This document shows positions 52,533-61,339 of a stretch of 64,000 nt of DNA, in pieces. Origin of the DNA: Streptomyces sp. AA1529 (GTDB lineage: Bacteria > Actinomycetota > Actinomycetes > Streptomycetales > Streptomycetaceae); NCBI RefSeq assembly GCF_000280905.1, contig NZ_ALAP01000063.1, forward strand, positions 1-64,000. The letters are read 5' to 3'. The stretch's first letter is position 1. Every line of letters starts with the position of its first letter. The position numbers and the translations under genes were made by a program. The notes beneath the pieces are model-generated. The model made no database searches, was not told the DNA's origin, and saw nothing but the letters and a program-made list of their open reading frames with translations.

Positions 52533-53129
52533 TCAGGACGACGTCGGGGACTTGCTGGCCGTGGAGACCTGGCAGGAGTAGACGAACCGCTGGTTGTTGG
52601 AGTACGAGGCGTGCACCGAGACCGTGCGGTCGGCACCGCCGCGCACCGTCACGGTCTTGAAGCTGGTGCCGACGGTGCGGGTGGCGATCGTTGAGCTGGG
52701 CGAGGAACCGACCTTGAACCGCACCGTGAAGCTGTAGCGGAACGCCTGGTCGGCCGAGGCGTTCTGGATCTTCACCTGGTAGCTGATCCGGCCGCTCGAC
52801 CGGGAGTAGTCGCAGCTCTCGCCGTCGACTTCGCCGACGGCGCTCGGATTGTAGGTCGGCGGCGCGGACACGGTCGGCGTGGGACTGCTGCCGCCGGTCA
52901 GGCCGCCGGAGTCGGACCCGCTGCCGGAGCCCCCGCTGTAGCCGCCCGAGCTGAGCCCCGGGCTGCCGGAGGGCGAGGGGAACGACGGCGCGGACGGCGC
53001 CGAGGGCATGTCGTCCAGGTCCCCCAGGCCGCCGAACGCCTTGTCCTTCGGGTCGTCGGCGCAGCCCGCGAGGACGGCCGTACTGGCAAGGACGAGACTG
53101 GCGGCGCCGATGGCGCGGCGTGTACGCAT
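52533..53129 (-). CDS. Lipoprotein with Ser/Gly linker and beta domain
   Basis: 198 aa from ATG 53129 (GGGGGATCAC upstream). Lipobox LAGC near residue 23. Residues about 40-95 are a Pro/Ser/Gly spacer (SGGYSGGSGSGSDSGG and similar), and the C-terminal 105 residues form a beta-rich domain (CDYSRSSGRISYQVKIQN, two Cys likely bridged). Homologous to no family I can name. Surface-exposed. Confidence 0.72.
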   Translation of the reverse strand: MRTRRAIGAASLVLASTAVLAGCADDPKDKAFGGLGDLDDMPSAPSAPSFPSPSGSPGLSSGGYSGGSGSGSDSGGLTGGSSPTPTVSAPPTYNPSAVGEVDGESCDYSRSSGRISYQVKIQNASADQAFRYSFTVRFKVGSSPSSTIATRTVGTSFKTVTVRGGADRTVSVHASYSNNQRFVYSCQVSTASKSPTSS

Positions 53130-53341
53130 GTGATCCCCCGGTGTGCGTGAGCGCGTGGACTGGACAGCCCTGTCCAAGCTTGTACTGGAACACCGTGCCA
53201 CCGTCATGGCCGTTGCGAGTTCATGACAGTCTCGGTGCACTGGGGCGGAAGAGTAACCGACGGGGTACGCCTCGGACTCCGCTGCCACCGGGGGCCTTCC
53301 GCGCCCGGGCGCCTTGGGTATTTTGGGCCACCAGAGCTCAG

Positions 53342-53381
53342 CTCGGCCGGCGCTTCACGCACTCGGCCGACGCTTCACACA
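53342..53381. repeat. 20-bp direct repeat in the 5' region of the 53394 gene
   Basis: CTCGGCCGGCGCTTCACGCA followed at once by a copy differing at two positions. Sits between a TATTTT box at 53319-53324 and the Shine-Dalgarno; may hold paired operator sites. Confidence 0.7.
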
Positions 53382-53393
53382 CGGGGGAACGAG

Positions 53394-53975
53394 ATGAGTC
53401 AGCCCTGGCCGCCGCAGCAGCCCATGCAGCCGATGCCGCCCGCGCCGCCGTCCATGCAGCCGATGCAGCCCATGCAGCCCATGCAGCCCGGCTATCCGTA
53501 CCACCCCGGCCCGCCCGGCTTCCCGCCGCAGCGCCGCGGCAGCGGGGTCAAGGCGTTCCTGTTCGGCTGGCTCATCTCCGGCGCCGGAGCGACGGTGTTC
53601 GCCGTGCTGCTCCTCGCCAGCTACGAGGACCTCTCGAAGGTCGGCCTGCGGATCATGTACGTGGTCTTCGCGCTGGGGCTCGCCCTGCTCGTGGGCGGCG
53701 TGGCCGGCAAGGTGGGCGGGCCCAACCCCGCCGCGTACGTCGTCCCGGCGCTGTTCGCCATGCTCGCGGTCTTCCTGGGCACCACCAACGGCTTCGTGTT
53801 CGTGATCCTCAACGCGGGCGGCAGCGAGGTGTTCGAGTCGATGATGGAGAACGACCCCGGCGCCCCGGCCGAGTTCTGGTGGAAGGGCCTCAAGGGCGGT
53901 ATCGCGCTGCTCGGGCTCGCCGCCGCCGGAGGCGGCACCTTCGGAATGGCCTCCCTCGTCGGCCGCCGCCGCTGA
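53394..53975 (+). CDS. Membrane protein with Pro/Met/Gln-rich N-terminus
   Basis: 193 aa. The cytosolic first 50 residues contain MQP repeats (SMQPMQPMQPMQPGYPYHP), common in actinobacterial membrane proteins. Then four TM segments (FLFGWLISGAGATVFAVLLL, IMYVVFALGLALLVGGVAG, YVVPALFAMLAVFLGTTNGF, GGIALLGLAAAGGGTFGMAS). No family recognised. Divergent from the lipoprotein gene. Confidence 0.78.
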   Translation: MSQPWPPQQPMQPMPPAPPSMQPMQPMQPMQPGYPYHPGPPGFPPQRRGSGVKAFLFGWLISGAGATVFAVLLLASYEDLSKVGLRIMYVVFALGLALLVGGVAGKVGGPNPAAYVVPALFAMLAVFLGTTNGFVFVILNAGGSEVFESMMENDPGAPAEFWWKGLKGGIALLGLAAAGGGTFGMASLVGRRR

Positions 53976-54015
53976 GCGCGTCCCGCGGCGCACGCACACT
54001 CCCCGACCCGCTGCC

Positions 54016-54051
54016 GTCCGGCGTCCGGAACGCGGATCCCGCCCGCCGGAC
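54016..54051. terminator. 8-bp hairpin between convergent membrane-protein genes
   Basis: GTCCGGCG and CGCCGGAC around a 20-nt loop, 41 nt past the plus-strand stop and 22 nt past the minus-strand stop. Confidence 0.45.
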
Positions 54052-54073
54052 GACTCGCCCGGCCGCGGGGCTC

Positions 54074-55153
54074 TCACTCCGGCGCCGACCGCCGGGCGCG
54101 CCACACCAGATAGAGGGCACTGGCCACCGCCGCCAGGCGCAGCAGCACCGGAAAGGCGTCACCGATCGCTCCGCTCAGGGCCTCGCTGCCCTCGGCGAGC
54201 GGCTCGCCCCACCGGCCGTCCGCCCGGCCCCAGAGCCACACCCCCGTACCGGCCACCACCAGACCCGGCATGCCCAGAGCAGCCCACTTGCCCTCGTTGC
54301 TGCTCAGCTTGGGCGACCACCAGGCCGCCAGCCAACCCAGGGCCAGCGGGATCAGGGAACCGAGCACGGCACCCGCCACCAGCAGCACCACGGCGGCCCA
54401 CTCGACCACGCCGCCCCGCACCGGGCCGCCCTTGCCGCGCAGCCGCCGCCCCAGCAGCACGGCCACGCCCAGCCCGGGAGCGGTCGCCGGAGCCGGCTCG
54501 GCGGGCGGAGCCCCCTGCGGGGCCGCCGGGACCTGCCCGGCCGGTCCGGGCGCGCCCGGCGCCTCCGGGGCGTCCCCCGGCGGGGGCTTGAGGACCTCCG
54601 GCAGTTCGATCCCGCCGACGAAACCGGGCACCGGCTCCCCCGCCGCCACGGCGTTGGTGCCGCCGGGACCGGTGCCGAAGGGGCTGGGGTCCACCCGCCA
54701 CCAGTCGGGGTCGGAATCCTCCGGGCCCAGTTCGTCGAGGCTCGCGAGGTGCGGCGAGGAGGCGCCGAACGCGGCGGTGGGGGTTCCGCCGCCGGTGCGC
54801 TGGGCGGGCAGCGAGGGCACCGACGGCTCCGCTCCGGAGGTCCGCGGCACCTGCGGGCCCGCGCCGCTCCCACCGCCCGCCGCCGCCTCGGACGGCGTCG
54901 GCGCCGCGGGCCGGGGGCCCTCACCGCCGTTCGCGGAGGCCACCACGTCCTCGGGGCGGCCGAACCGGTCCAGGATCTTCCGCACGGCGGCCTTGGTCAC
55001 CGCGCCGCCCTCGGCGGCCCGCGCCCGGTCGATCTCGCCGCGCAACCCGCCGACGAGCTTGGCCCGTTCGGCAGCCGTCATCCGCGTACTGTGCGCCAGG
55101 TCCCCGACCCGGCTCAGATAGTCGAAGACAAGCTGATCGCTCTCGATCCCCAC
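54074..55153 (-). CDS. HAAS-like N-terminal membrane protein
   Basis: 359 aa from GTG 55153 (GGGGACTTG upstream). The first 75 residues are a helical signalling-type domain (LVFDYLSRVGDLAHSTRMTAAERAKLVGGLRGEIDR, HAAS/DUF1700 pattern). Residues about 80-240 are Pro/Gly/Ala/Ser low-complexity. The C-terminal 125 residues hold about four TM segments. Known actinobacterial proteins of this kind sit upstream of helicase genes. Function unknown. Confidence 0.75.
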   Translation of the reverse strand: MGIESDQLVFDYLSRVGDLAHSTRMTAAERAKLVGGLRGEIDRARAAEGGAVTKAAVRKILDRFGRPEDVVASANGGEGPRPAAPTPSEAAAGGGSGAGPQVPRTSGAEPSVPSLPAQRTGGGTPTAAFGASSPHLASLDELGPEDSDPDWWRVDPSPFGTGPGGTNAVAAGEPVPGFVGGIELPEVLKPPPGDAPEAPGAPGPAGQVPAAPQGAPPAEPAPATAPGLGVAVLLGRRLRGKGGPVRGGVVEWAAVVLLVAGAVLGSLIPLALGWLAAWWSPKLSSNEGKWAALGMPGLVVAGTGVWLWGRADGRWGEPLAEGSEALSGAIGDAFPVLLRLAAVASALYLVWRARRSAPE

Positions 55154-55360
55154 CAAGTCCCCGCAGCCCACTAGCCCTTCAAGCCTGTTCAGGCCCTCCG
55201 CACCGACGGTACCGCGCGAACCCGCCCGGAAGGGAGTACCGGCCGGTGCGGCACCCGCCGTTCGGCGGAACGTCCCGCTCCGCCCCGGGGACGCGGCCCC
55301 GGGGCACCCGTCAGCCCGCCCGGCCGAAGCGGCACCCGGCCCGGCGGAGCCGCGTGCCGC

Positions 55361-55366
55361 TACCGT
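55361..55366 (+). promoter_or_regulatory. -10 box for leaderless helicase-companion gene
   Basis: TACCGT followed by seven nt and then the ATG at 55374. The GGGGAGG directly abutting the ATG is too close to act as Shine-Dalgarno. Confidence 0.45.
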
Positions 55367-55373
55367 GGGGAGG

Positions 55374-58025
55374 ATGAGCAGTGAGCACAACGGGGGCTCT
55401 TCCGCACGGCCGGACGCACCGCCGGGGACGTCGGCGTCCGGGCCCCGCACCCTCGCGGAGGACCTCCGCGCGCGGGACGACAGCGCGCTCGCCGCGCTGC
55501 TGCATGCCCGTCCCGACCTCCTCTCCCCCGTTCCCGGCGACCTCACCCAGCTCGCCACCCGGGCGGGCACCCGCGCCTCCGTCGTCCGGGCGCTGGAACA
55601 CCTGGACCGGTTCACGCTGCAGACGGCCGAAGCGCTGGCGGTCGCCCCCGGCGCTCCCCCGCCGCCCGGGGCGGCACCCCAGGAGGGCCCGGCCGCGGCC
55701 GAGGCGGCGCTGGCACGGCTGCTCCCCGGCGCGGAGGCGGCCGCACGGCTGCGCCCGGCGCTCGACGAGCTGCGGGCCCGCGCCCTGGTGTGGGGCCCTC
55801 CGGACCGGCCGCGACTCGTGCGCACCGCGCGGGAACTGCTCACCTCGCCCTCGCCCACCGGCCTGGGACCCACGCTCGCGGAGGCGGTGGCGGCCGCCGG
55901 ACCGGCCAAGCCCGCGCCCTCCCGGCTGCAGGAGATGCTGACCGCGGCCGGGCTGGCGGCCACCCACGACCCGGTCAGCGCACTGGCCGCGCTGACGGCG
56001 CTGTTCGACGATCCCGACCGGATGGCGGAGCTGCTCGCCGGGGCCCCCGAGGGGGCCGAGGCGGTGCTGCGGAAGCTGGAGTGGGGGCCGCCCTACGGCA
56101 CGGTCGACCTGGAGGCACCGCCACCGGCGGTCCGCTGGCTGCTGGACCGCGCCCTGCTGGTACCCACCGGCGCCGAGCCGGGCGGCGGCTCCGGCGCGCC
56201 CGGCAGTGTCGTGCTGCCCCGGGAGGTCGCCCTGCACCTGCGCGGCGGCCGGGCGCACCGGGCGCTGGAGCCGACCGCGCCGCAGGTCGAGGTGGCGCGG
56301 ACGTACGAGCCGGCGACCGTGGACGCCACGGCGGCCGGGCAGGCGATGGCCGCGGTGGCGACCGTCGAGGAGCTGCTGGGGCTCTGGGAGGCGGAGCCGC
56401 CGCCGGTGCTGCGCGCGGGCGGACTGGGCGTCCGCGACCTGAAGCGCACCGCCGCCGCGCTGGATGTGTCCGAACCGGCCGCCGCGGGCTGGATCGAGCT
56501 GGCGTACGTGGCCGGGCTGGTCGCCTCGGACGGCGAGGCCGACGAGGTGTACGCGCCGACCCCCGCCTACGACGACTGGCTCCGCGCCGCGCCCGCCGAA
56601 CGGTGGGCGGCGCTCGCCGCGGCCTGGTACGCGGCGACCCGCACGGCCGGGCTGGTGGGCGAGCGGGATCCGCGGGGCCGGAACCTGGCGCCGCTGGGTC
56701 CCGGACTGGACCGCGGCCCGGCCCCCGAGGTGCGGCAGCGCGCCCTCGCCCGGCTCGCCGAACTGGCGCCCGGCTCCGCCCCGGACCGGGACACGCTGCG
56801 CGACCGGCTGCGCTGGGAGCGCCCCCTGCTCGGCAACCGGGCGGCTGCCCGCGCGGGCCGGCCCGCGGGGCAGCCGCCGGGGCAGCCTTCGGCAGCGGCG
56901 GCCGGAGCGGGCGAGGGCGACGGCGGACGCCGGTTGCGGTCCCGGCTGCTCGACTGGGCCCTGGACGAGGCGGAGACCCTGGGGGTGACCGGCCGGGGCG
57001 CCCTCGCCTCCTACGTACGCCCCCTGCTGGTCGCGGAGCAGGACGGCGGGGCGGCGCACCGAACACCCGGCGCCACCGGCGAGGCCGTGCGGGCCGTCGC
57101 CGCGCAGCTCACCCCGCACCTCCCCGAACCCCTGACCCAGGTCCTGCTGCAGGCGGACCTGACCGCCGTGGCACCCGGGCCGCTGGAGCGCGAGCTCGCG
57201 GCGTTCCTGGCCGTGCTGGCGGACGTGGAGTCCAAGGGCGGGGCCACGGTCTACCGCTTCACGCCCGGTTCGGTGCGCCGCGCCCTGGACACCGGACGCA
57301 CCGCCGCCGACCTGCACTCCTTCCTCGCCGAGCACTCCAGTACGCCGGTGCCACAGCCGCTGACCTACCTGGTCGACGACGTGGCCCGCCGACACGGACA
57401 GGTCCGGGTGGGGGCCGCCTCCTCGTACGTACGCTGCGACGACGACGCCCTGCTCAGCGAGCTCCTCGCCGACCGCCGCTCGGCACCGCTGCGGCTGCGC
57501 CGGCTCGCCCCCACGGTGCTGGCCTCGCCCGCGCCGCCGGACCAGCTCCTGGCGAGGCTGCGGGAGGCCGGGTACGCGCCCGCGGCCGAGTCCGCCGAGG
57601 GCGATGTACTGCTGGCGCGCCCGGACGCGCACCGCGCACCACCCCGCACCGCACCCGAACCGGTGCCGGAGGGCCCGCCCCCGCCCGACGGGTCGCTGCT
57701 GGCGGCCGCCGTCCGCGCCATCCGGGCCGGCGACCACGCCGCCACCCTGACCCACAAGCCGAAGGCCCCCGCCGCCGCACCGCCCGAGGGCGGCCCGCCG
57801 CGCACCGTCATGGCCGAGACGCTCGCCACGATGCAGTCCGCCACCCTCTCCGGCACCCCGGTGTGGATCGGCTACGTCAACGCCGACGGCGCCGCCTCGC
57901 AGCGCGTCATCGCCCCGGTGAAGGTCGAGGGCGGCTTCGTCACCGGCTACGACCACACGGCGGAGGAGGTCCGCACCTACCCCTTGCACCGCATCACCGG
58001 TGTCGCGGAGGTGGCGGAGGGCTGA
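55374..58025 (+). CDS. Helicase-associated protein with C-terminal WYL-like domain
   Basis: 883 aa. The N-terminal half is a helical winged region (residues 20-130, RTLAEDLRARDDSALAALLH). The middle (about 580-790) matches the XPB/Ssl2-N-type helicase C-terminal domain family (Helicase_C_3), with VLLQADLTAVAPGPLERELA and a FLAEHSSTPVPQPLTYLVDDVARRHG block. The last ~60 residues (VWIGYVNADGAASQRVIAPV, then VTGYDHTAEEVRTYPLHRITG) have a WYL-like pattern. No Walker A or DEAD box, so it is not an ATPase itself. It precedes the XPB gene by 140 bp, a conserved pairing in actinobacteria. It may present DNA damage signals to XPB; the role is unproven. Confidence 0.82.
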   Translation: MSSEHNGGSSARPDAPPGTSASGPRTLAEDLRARDDSALAALLHARPDLLSPVPGDLTQLATRAGTRASVVRALEHLDRFTLQTAEALAVAPGAPPPPGAAPQEGPAAAEAALARLLPGAEAAARLRPALDELRARALVWGPPDRPRLVRTARELLTSPSPTGLGPTLAEAVAAAGPAKPAPSRLQEMLTAAGLAATHDPVSALAALTALFDDPDRMAELLAGAPEGAEAVLRKLEWGPPYGTVDLEAPPPAVRWLLDRALLVPTGAEPGGGSGAPGSVVLPREVALHLRGGRAHRALEPTAPQVEVARTYEPATVDATAAGQAMAAVATVEELLGLWEAEPPPVLRAGGLGVRDLKRTAAALDVSEPAAAGWIELAYVAGLVASDGEADEVYAPTPAYDDWLRAAPAERWAALAAAWYAATRTAGLVGERDPRGRNLAPLGPGLDRGPAPEVRQRALARLAELAPGSAPDRDTLRDRLRWERPLLGNRAAARAGRPAGQPPGQPSAAAAGAGEGDGGRRLRSRLLDWALDEAETLGVTGRGALASYVRPLLVAEQDGGAAHRTPGATGEAVRAVAAQLTPHLPEPLTQVLLQADLTAVAPGPLERELAAFLAVLADVESKGGATVYRFTPGSVRRALDTGRTAADLHSFLAEHSSTPVPQPLTYLVDDVARRHGQVRVGAASSYVRCDDDALLSELLADRRSAPLRLRRLAPTVLASPAPPDQLLARLREAGYAPAAESAEGDVLLARPDAHRAPPRTAPEPVPEGPPPPDGSLLAAAVRAIRAGDHAATLTHKPKAPAAAPPEGGPPRTVMAETLATMQSATLSGTPVWIGYVNADGAASQRVIAPVKVEGGFVTGYDHTAEEVRTYPLHRITGVAEVAEG

Positions 58026-58165
58026 CCGCCGCCGGAGCCGGGAGCAGGGGCCCGGGCGTCCGGTGCTCGGCGGGTGAGCTGCGCCGCACGACGGGACGGT
58101 CCGCCGCCGGGCTGAGGCACACTGGACGTTTGGCCCGCAGAACCGGAACGTCGAAAGGGTGACGC

Positions 58166-59878
58166 GTGAACGGTGGCCCCCTGATCGTGCAGAGTGACAA
58201 GACACTACTGCTCGAAGTCGATCACGAGCTGGCCGAGGCGTGCCGGAGGGCCATCGCGCCGTTCGCGGAGCTGGAGCGGGCTCCGGAGCACATGCACACC
58301 TACCGGGTGACGCCGCTGGGGCTGTGGAACGCGCGGGCCGCCGGGCACGACGCCGAGCAGGTGGTGGACGCGCTGGTGGAGTACGCGCGCTACCCGGTGC
58401 CGCACGCGCTGCTGGTGGACATCGCCGAGACGATGGCCCGGTACGGCAGGCTCTCGCTCAGCAAGCACCCCACGCACGGCCTGGTGCTGACGAGCACCGA
58501 CCGGCCGGTGCTGGAGGAGGTGCTGCGCTCGAAGAAGATCCAGCCGCTGGTGGGCGAGCGGATCGACCCGGACTCGGTGGCCGTGCACCCGTCCGAGCGC
58601 GGGCAGATCAAGCAGGTGCTGCTGAAGCTGGGCTGGCCCGCCGAGGACCTGGCCGGGTACGTGGACGGCGAGGCGCACCGCATCGAGCTGGCGGAGGACG
58701 GCTGGTCGCTGCGCCCCTACCAGCAGCAGGCCGTCGAGGGCTTCTGGCACGGCGGCTCCGGGGTCGTCGTGCTGCCGTGCGGTGCCGGTAAGACCCTGGT
58801 GGGCGCCGGGGCGATGGCCAAGGCGCAGGCGACGACGCTGATCCTGGTCACCAACACGGTCTCGGCCCGCCAGTGGAAGCACGAGCTGGTGCGGCGCACC
58901 TCGCTGACCGAGGACGAGATCGGCGAGTACAGCGGGACGCGGAAGGAGATCCGCCCCGTCACCATCGCCACCTACCAGGTGATCACCACGAAGCGGAAGG
59001 GCGTCTACCCGCATCTGGAGCTGTTCGACTCCCGGGACTGGGGCCTGGTCGTCTACGACGAGGTGCACCTGCTGCCGGCGCCGGTCTTCAAGTTCACCGC
59101 CGACCTCCAGGCCCGCCGCCGGCTCGGGCTGACGGCGACGCTGGTGCGGGAGGACGGGCGCGAGTCCGACGTGTTCTCGCTCATCGGCCCCAAGCGGTTC
59201 GACGCGCCCTGGAAGGAGATCGAGAACCAGGGCTACATCGCCCCCGCCGACTGCGTCGAGGTCCGCGTCAGCCTCACCGACTCCGAACGGCTGGCCTACG
59301 CGACGGCGGAGCCGGAGGAGAAGTACCGCTTCTGCGCGACCACCGACTCCAAGCGGCGGGTGACCGAGGCGCTGGTGCGGCGGCACGCGGGCGAGCAGAC
59401 GCTGGTCATCGGCCAGTACATCGACCAGCTCGACGAGTTGGGCGAGCACATCGGAGCACCGGTCATCAAGGGCGACACCACCAACGCGCAGCGCGAGAAG
59501 CTCTTCGACGCGTTCCGCGCGGGCGAGCTGACCTGCCTGGTCGTCTCGAAGGTCGCCAACTTCTCCATCGATCTGCCCGAGGCGACCGTGGCCATACAGG
59601 TCTCGGGGACCTTCGGCTCCCGGCAGGAGGAGGCCCAGCGGCTGGGCCGGGTACTGCGGCCGAAGGCGGACGGGCACGAGGCCCGCTTCTACTCGGTGGT
59701 CGCCCGCGACACCATCGACCAGGACTTCGCCGCCCACCGCCAGCGCTTCCTCGCCGAGCAGGGGTACGCCTACCGGATCGTGGACTCGGTCGACCTGCTG
59801 GCCCCGGGCCCGGAGGGCGGCGGGAGCGCGGGCAGCGGCGGGAGCGCGGGCGGCGCCGAGAAGCCGGACGGAGTGTAG
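58166..59878 (+). CDS. Bacterial XPB-type DNA helicase
   Basis: 570 aa from GTG 58166. SF2 helicase with Walker A PCGAGKTLVGAG, DEVH box VVYDEVHLLP, motif III LGLTATLVRE, and motif VI QRLGRVLRPK. The N-terminal damage-recognition region (residues 1-170) and the RED-type motif (REDGRES) match XPB. 3'-5' unwinding for repair is the family role; actinobacterial XPB function remains less clear. Gly/Ser tail is low complexity. Confidence 0.94.
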   Translation: MNGGPLIVQSDKTLLLEVDHELAEACRRAIAPFAELERAPEHMHTYRVTPLGLWNARAAGHDAEQVVDALVEYARYPVPHALLVDIAETMARYGRLSLSKHPTHGLVLTSTDRPVLEEVLRSKKIQPLVGERIDPDSVAVHPSERGQIKQVLLKLGWPAEDLAGYVDGEAHRIELAEDGWSLRPYQQQAVEGFWHGGSGVVVLPCGAGKTLVGAGAMAKAQATTLILVTNTVSARQWKHELVRRTSLTEDEIGEYSGTRKEIRPVTIATYQVITTKRKGVYPHLELFDSRDWGLVVYDEVHLLPAPVFKFTADLQARRRLGLTATLVREDGRESDVFSLIGPKRFDAPWKEIENQGYIAPADCVEVRVSLTDSERLAYATAEPEEKYRFCATTDSKRRVTEALVRRHAGEQTLVIGQYIDQLDELGEHIGAPVIKGDTTNAQREKLFDAFRAGELTCLVVSKVANFSIDLPEATVAIQVSGTFGSRQEEAQRLGRVLRPKADGHEARFYSVVARDTIDQDFAAHRQRFLAEQGYAYRIVDSVDLLAPGPEGGGSAGSGGSAGGAEKPDGV

Positions 59879-59956
59879 GAGTCCCCGCGGAGGCCGGGCG
59901 GAGGCCGGGCGGAGACCCCCTGCCGCCGGTCCCGGCACCGGCGGGGCACCGCACGA

Positions 59957-59985
59957 GCGGGCCCCGCAGCGGCGGCGGGGCCCGC
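59957..59985. terminator. 11-bp perfect hairpin between XPB and ligase-like gene
   Basis: GCGGGCCCCGC and GCGGGGCCCGC around a 7-nt loop. The right arm overlaps the first unit of an 18-bp triple repeat (59977-60030), so the left arm can pair with more than one copy. Serves both convergent transcripts. Confidence 0.7.
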
Positions 59986-60030
59986 GGCGTCAGCGGGGCC
60001 CGCGGCGTCAGCGGGGCCCGCGGCGTCAGC
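59977..60030. repeat. Three exact 18-bp tandem repeats spanning a stop codon
   Basis: GGGGCCCGCGGCGTCAGC three times without a mismatch (59977-59994, 59995-60012, 60013-60030). On the minus strand each unit contains a TGA in the frame of the ligase-like gene, and the TGA of the last unit (60026-60028) ends that gene. Confidence 0.92.
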
Positions 60031-61339
60031 GGCCGTCCGGCGAGGGCCCCTCGGGGGACTTCATCGCGACCCGGCCGTCCGGGGTGATCGCCGCCGTCTC
60101 GCCGGTGCGCAGCCAGCCCTCGTGCAGCGGCGCCGCGTCCTCGACATAGCAGGCGGTGATCCACGGGCCGCGCAGCAGCAGTTCGCCCTCGGACTGCCCG
60201 TCCCAGGGCAGCGGCATCCGGTCGGGCCCGGTGACGCCGTACTCCACCGAGGCGGGGAAGCGGTAGTGACCGGCGGCGGGCCGGGCCACGCACGCCGGGG
60301 AGAGCGTCTCGGGCGCCCCCCAGGCCGCCGCCGCGCTGATGCCGTGCCGCCAGCGCAGCTCCTGCGCCAGCAGCGGCCCGCCGGGCTCCGCGCCGGGGCC
60401 GCCCACCACCACGGCCTCCCGCAGCGAGGACAGGTCCCGGGGGTGGGCGGCCAGCTCCTCCAGCATGCCGTCCCACACGGCCGGGTCGGCGACCGCGAGC
60501 GTGGGCCGCTCCCGCTCGGCCATCTCGGCGAGCGGCGCGGGCTGGTCGTAGGTGCCGGGCAGCAGCAGCGAGGCGCCGCCGGCGAACGCGGCGTAGGGGA
60601 GCCCCCAGGCCAGCATCCGGGACATCGGCACGACGGGCAGCACCAGATCGTCCTCGCCGATGCCGTACGCCTGCGGGGTCTGCGCCTGGAGGGCGTGCAG
60701 ATAGAGGGCGCGGTGGCTGTAGGCGACGCCGCGCGGTGCGGTGCCGTCCCCGGACACGGCGTGGCAGAGCACCGCCGCGTCGCGCTCGTCGATCGCGGGC
60801 CAGTCGTAGTGGCTGCGCCGGTCGGTGATCAGCTCCTCGTAGTCGTGGACCTCGGCGCCGTAGGCGGTGCCGCCGCTGACGACGGCCGCGGAGTCGCTGC
60901 CGCCGGCGACGATCACGTGCCGCAGGTGGCCGAGCCGGGGCAGCACGGAGGCCAGCGGCGCGAGCCCCGTCGGGTCGGTGATCAGCACCCGTGCGTCGCC
61001 GCGCACCGCGGCGGCGACGAGCTGGTCGGCGGGCAGCCACGGGTCGAGGGTGTGCAGGACGGCGCCCATCGAGGGCACGGCCAGATACGCCTCCAGATGG
61101 TCGGCGGTGTTGGCCATCAGCGTGGCGACGGTGTCCCCGGGCGCGACCCCGAAGTCGTCGTGCAGGGCGGCGGCGAGCTGGACGGCGCGGACGCCCGTGT
61201 CGAGGAACGTGCGGCGGTCGGGCTCGGCACCACCCGTGGTCCCCGTCCAGGTGGTCACCCGGGCGGTCCCGTGCGCGAACGCGCCGTGCACGAGGAGTCG
61301 GTTCACGGTCAGCGGGATGTCCTGCATGGTGCTTCGCAC
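60026..61339 (-). CDS. Acyl-CoA ligase-like protein lacking the C-terminal domain
   Basis: 437 aa from GTG 61339 (GGAGG five nt upstream; ATG 61327 is the alternative). The N-terminal domain of AMP-forming ligases is recognisable: PLTVNRLLVHGA start, then VLCHAVSGDGTAPRGVAYSH at the P-loop position (usual form SGTTGxPKG), and GAPETLSPA at the A5 position. In the A7 region the sequence reads WLRTGETAAITPDG, with Glu where Asp binds ribose, and the protein ends 17 residues later at the hinge. The 110-residue C-terminal domain with the catalytic lysine is absent, and only 147 bp separate it from the XPB gene. Likely a degraded or repurposed ligase. Confidence 0.78.
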   Translation of the reverse strand: MRSTMQDIPLTVNRLLVHGAFAHGTARVTTWTGTTGGAEPDRRTFLDTGVRAVQLAAALHDDFGVAPGDTVATLMANTADHLEAYLAVPSMGAVLHTLDPWLPADQLVAAAVRGDARVLITDPTGLAPLASVLPRLGHLRHVIVAGGSDSAAVVSGGTAYGAEVHDYEELITDRRSHYDWPAIDERDAAVLCHAVSGDGTAPRGVAYSHRALYLHALQAQTPQAYGIGEDDLVLPVVPMSRMLAWGLPYAAFAGGASLLLPGTYDQPAPLAEMAERERPTLAVADPAVWDGMLEELAAHPRDLSSLREAVVVGGPGAEPGGPLLAQELRWRHGISAAAAWGAPETLSPACVARPAAGHYRFPASVEYGVTGPDRMPLPWDGQSEGELLLRGPWITACYVEDAAPLHEGWLRTGETAAITPDGRVAMKSPEGPSPDGR

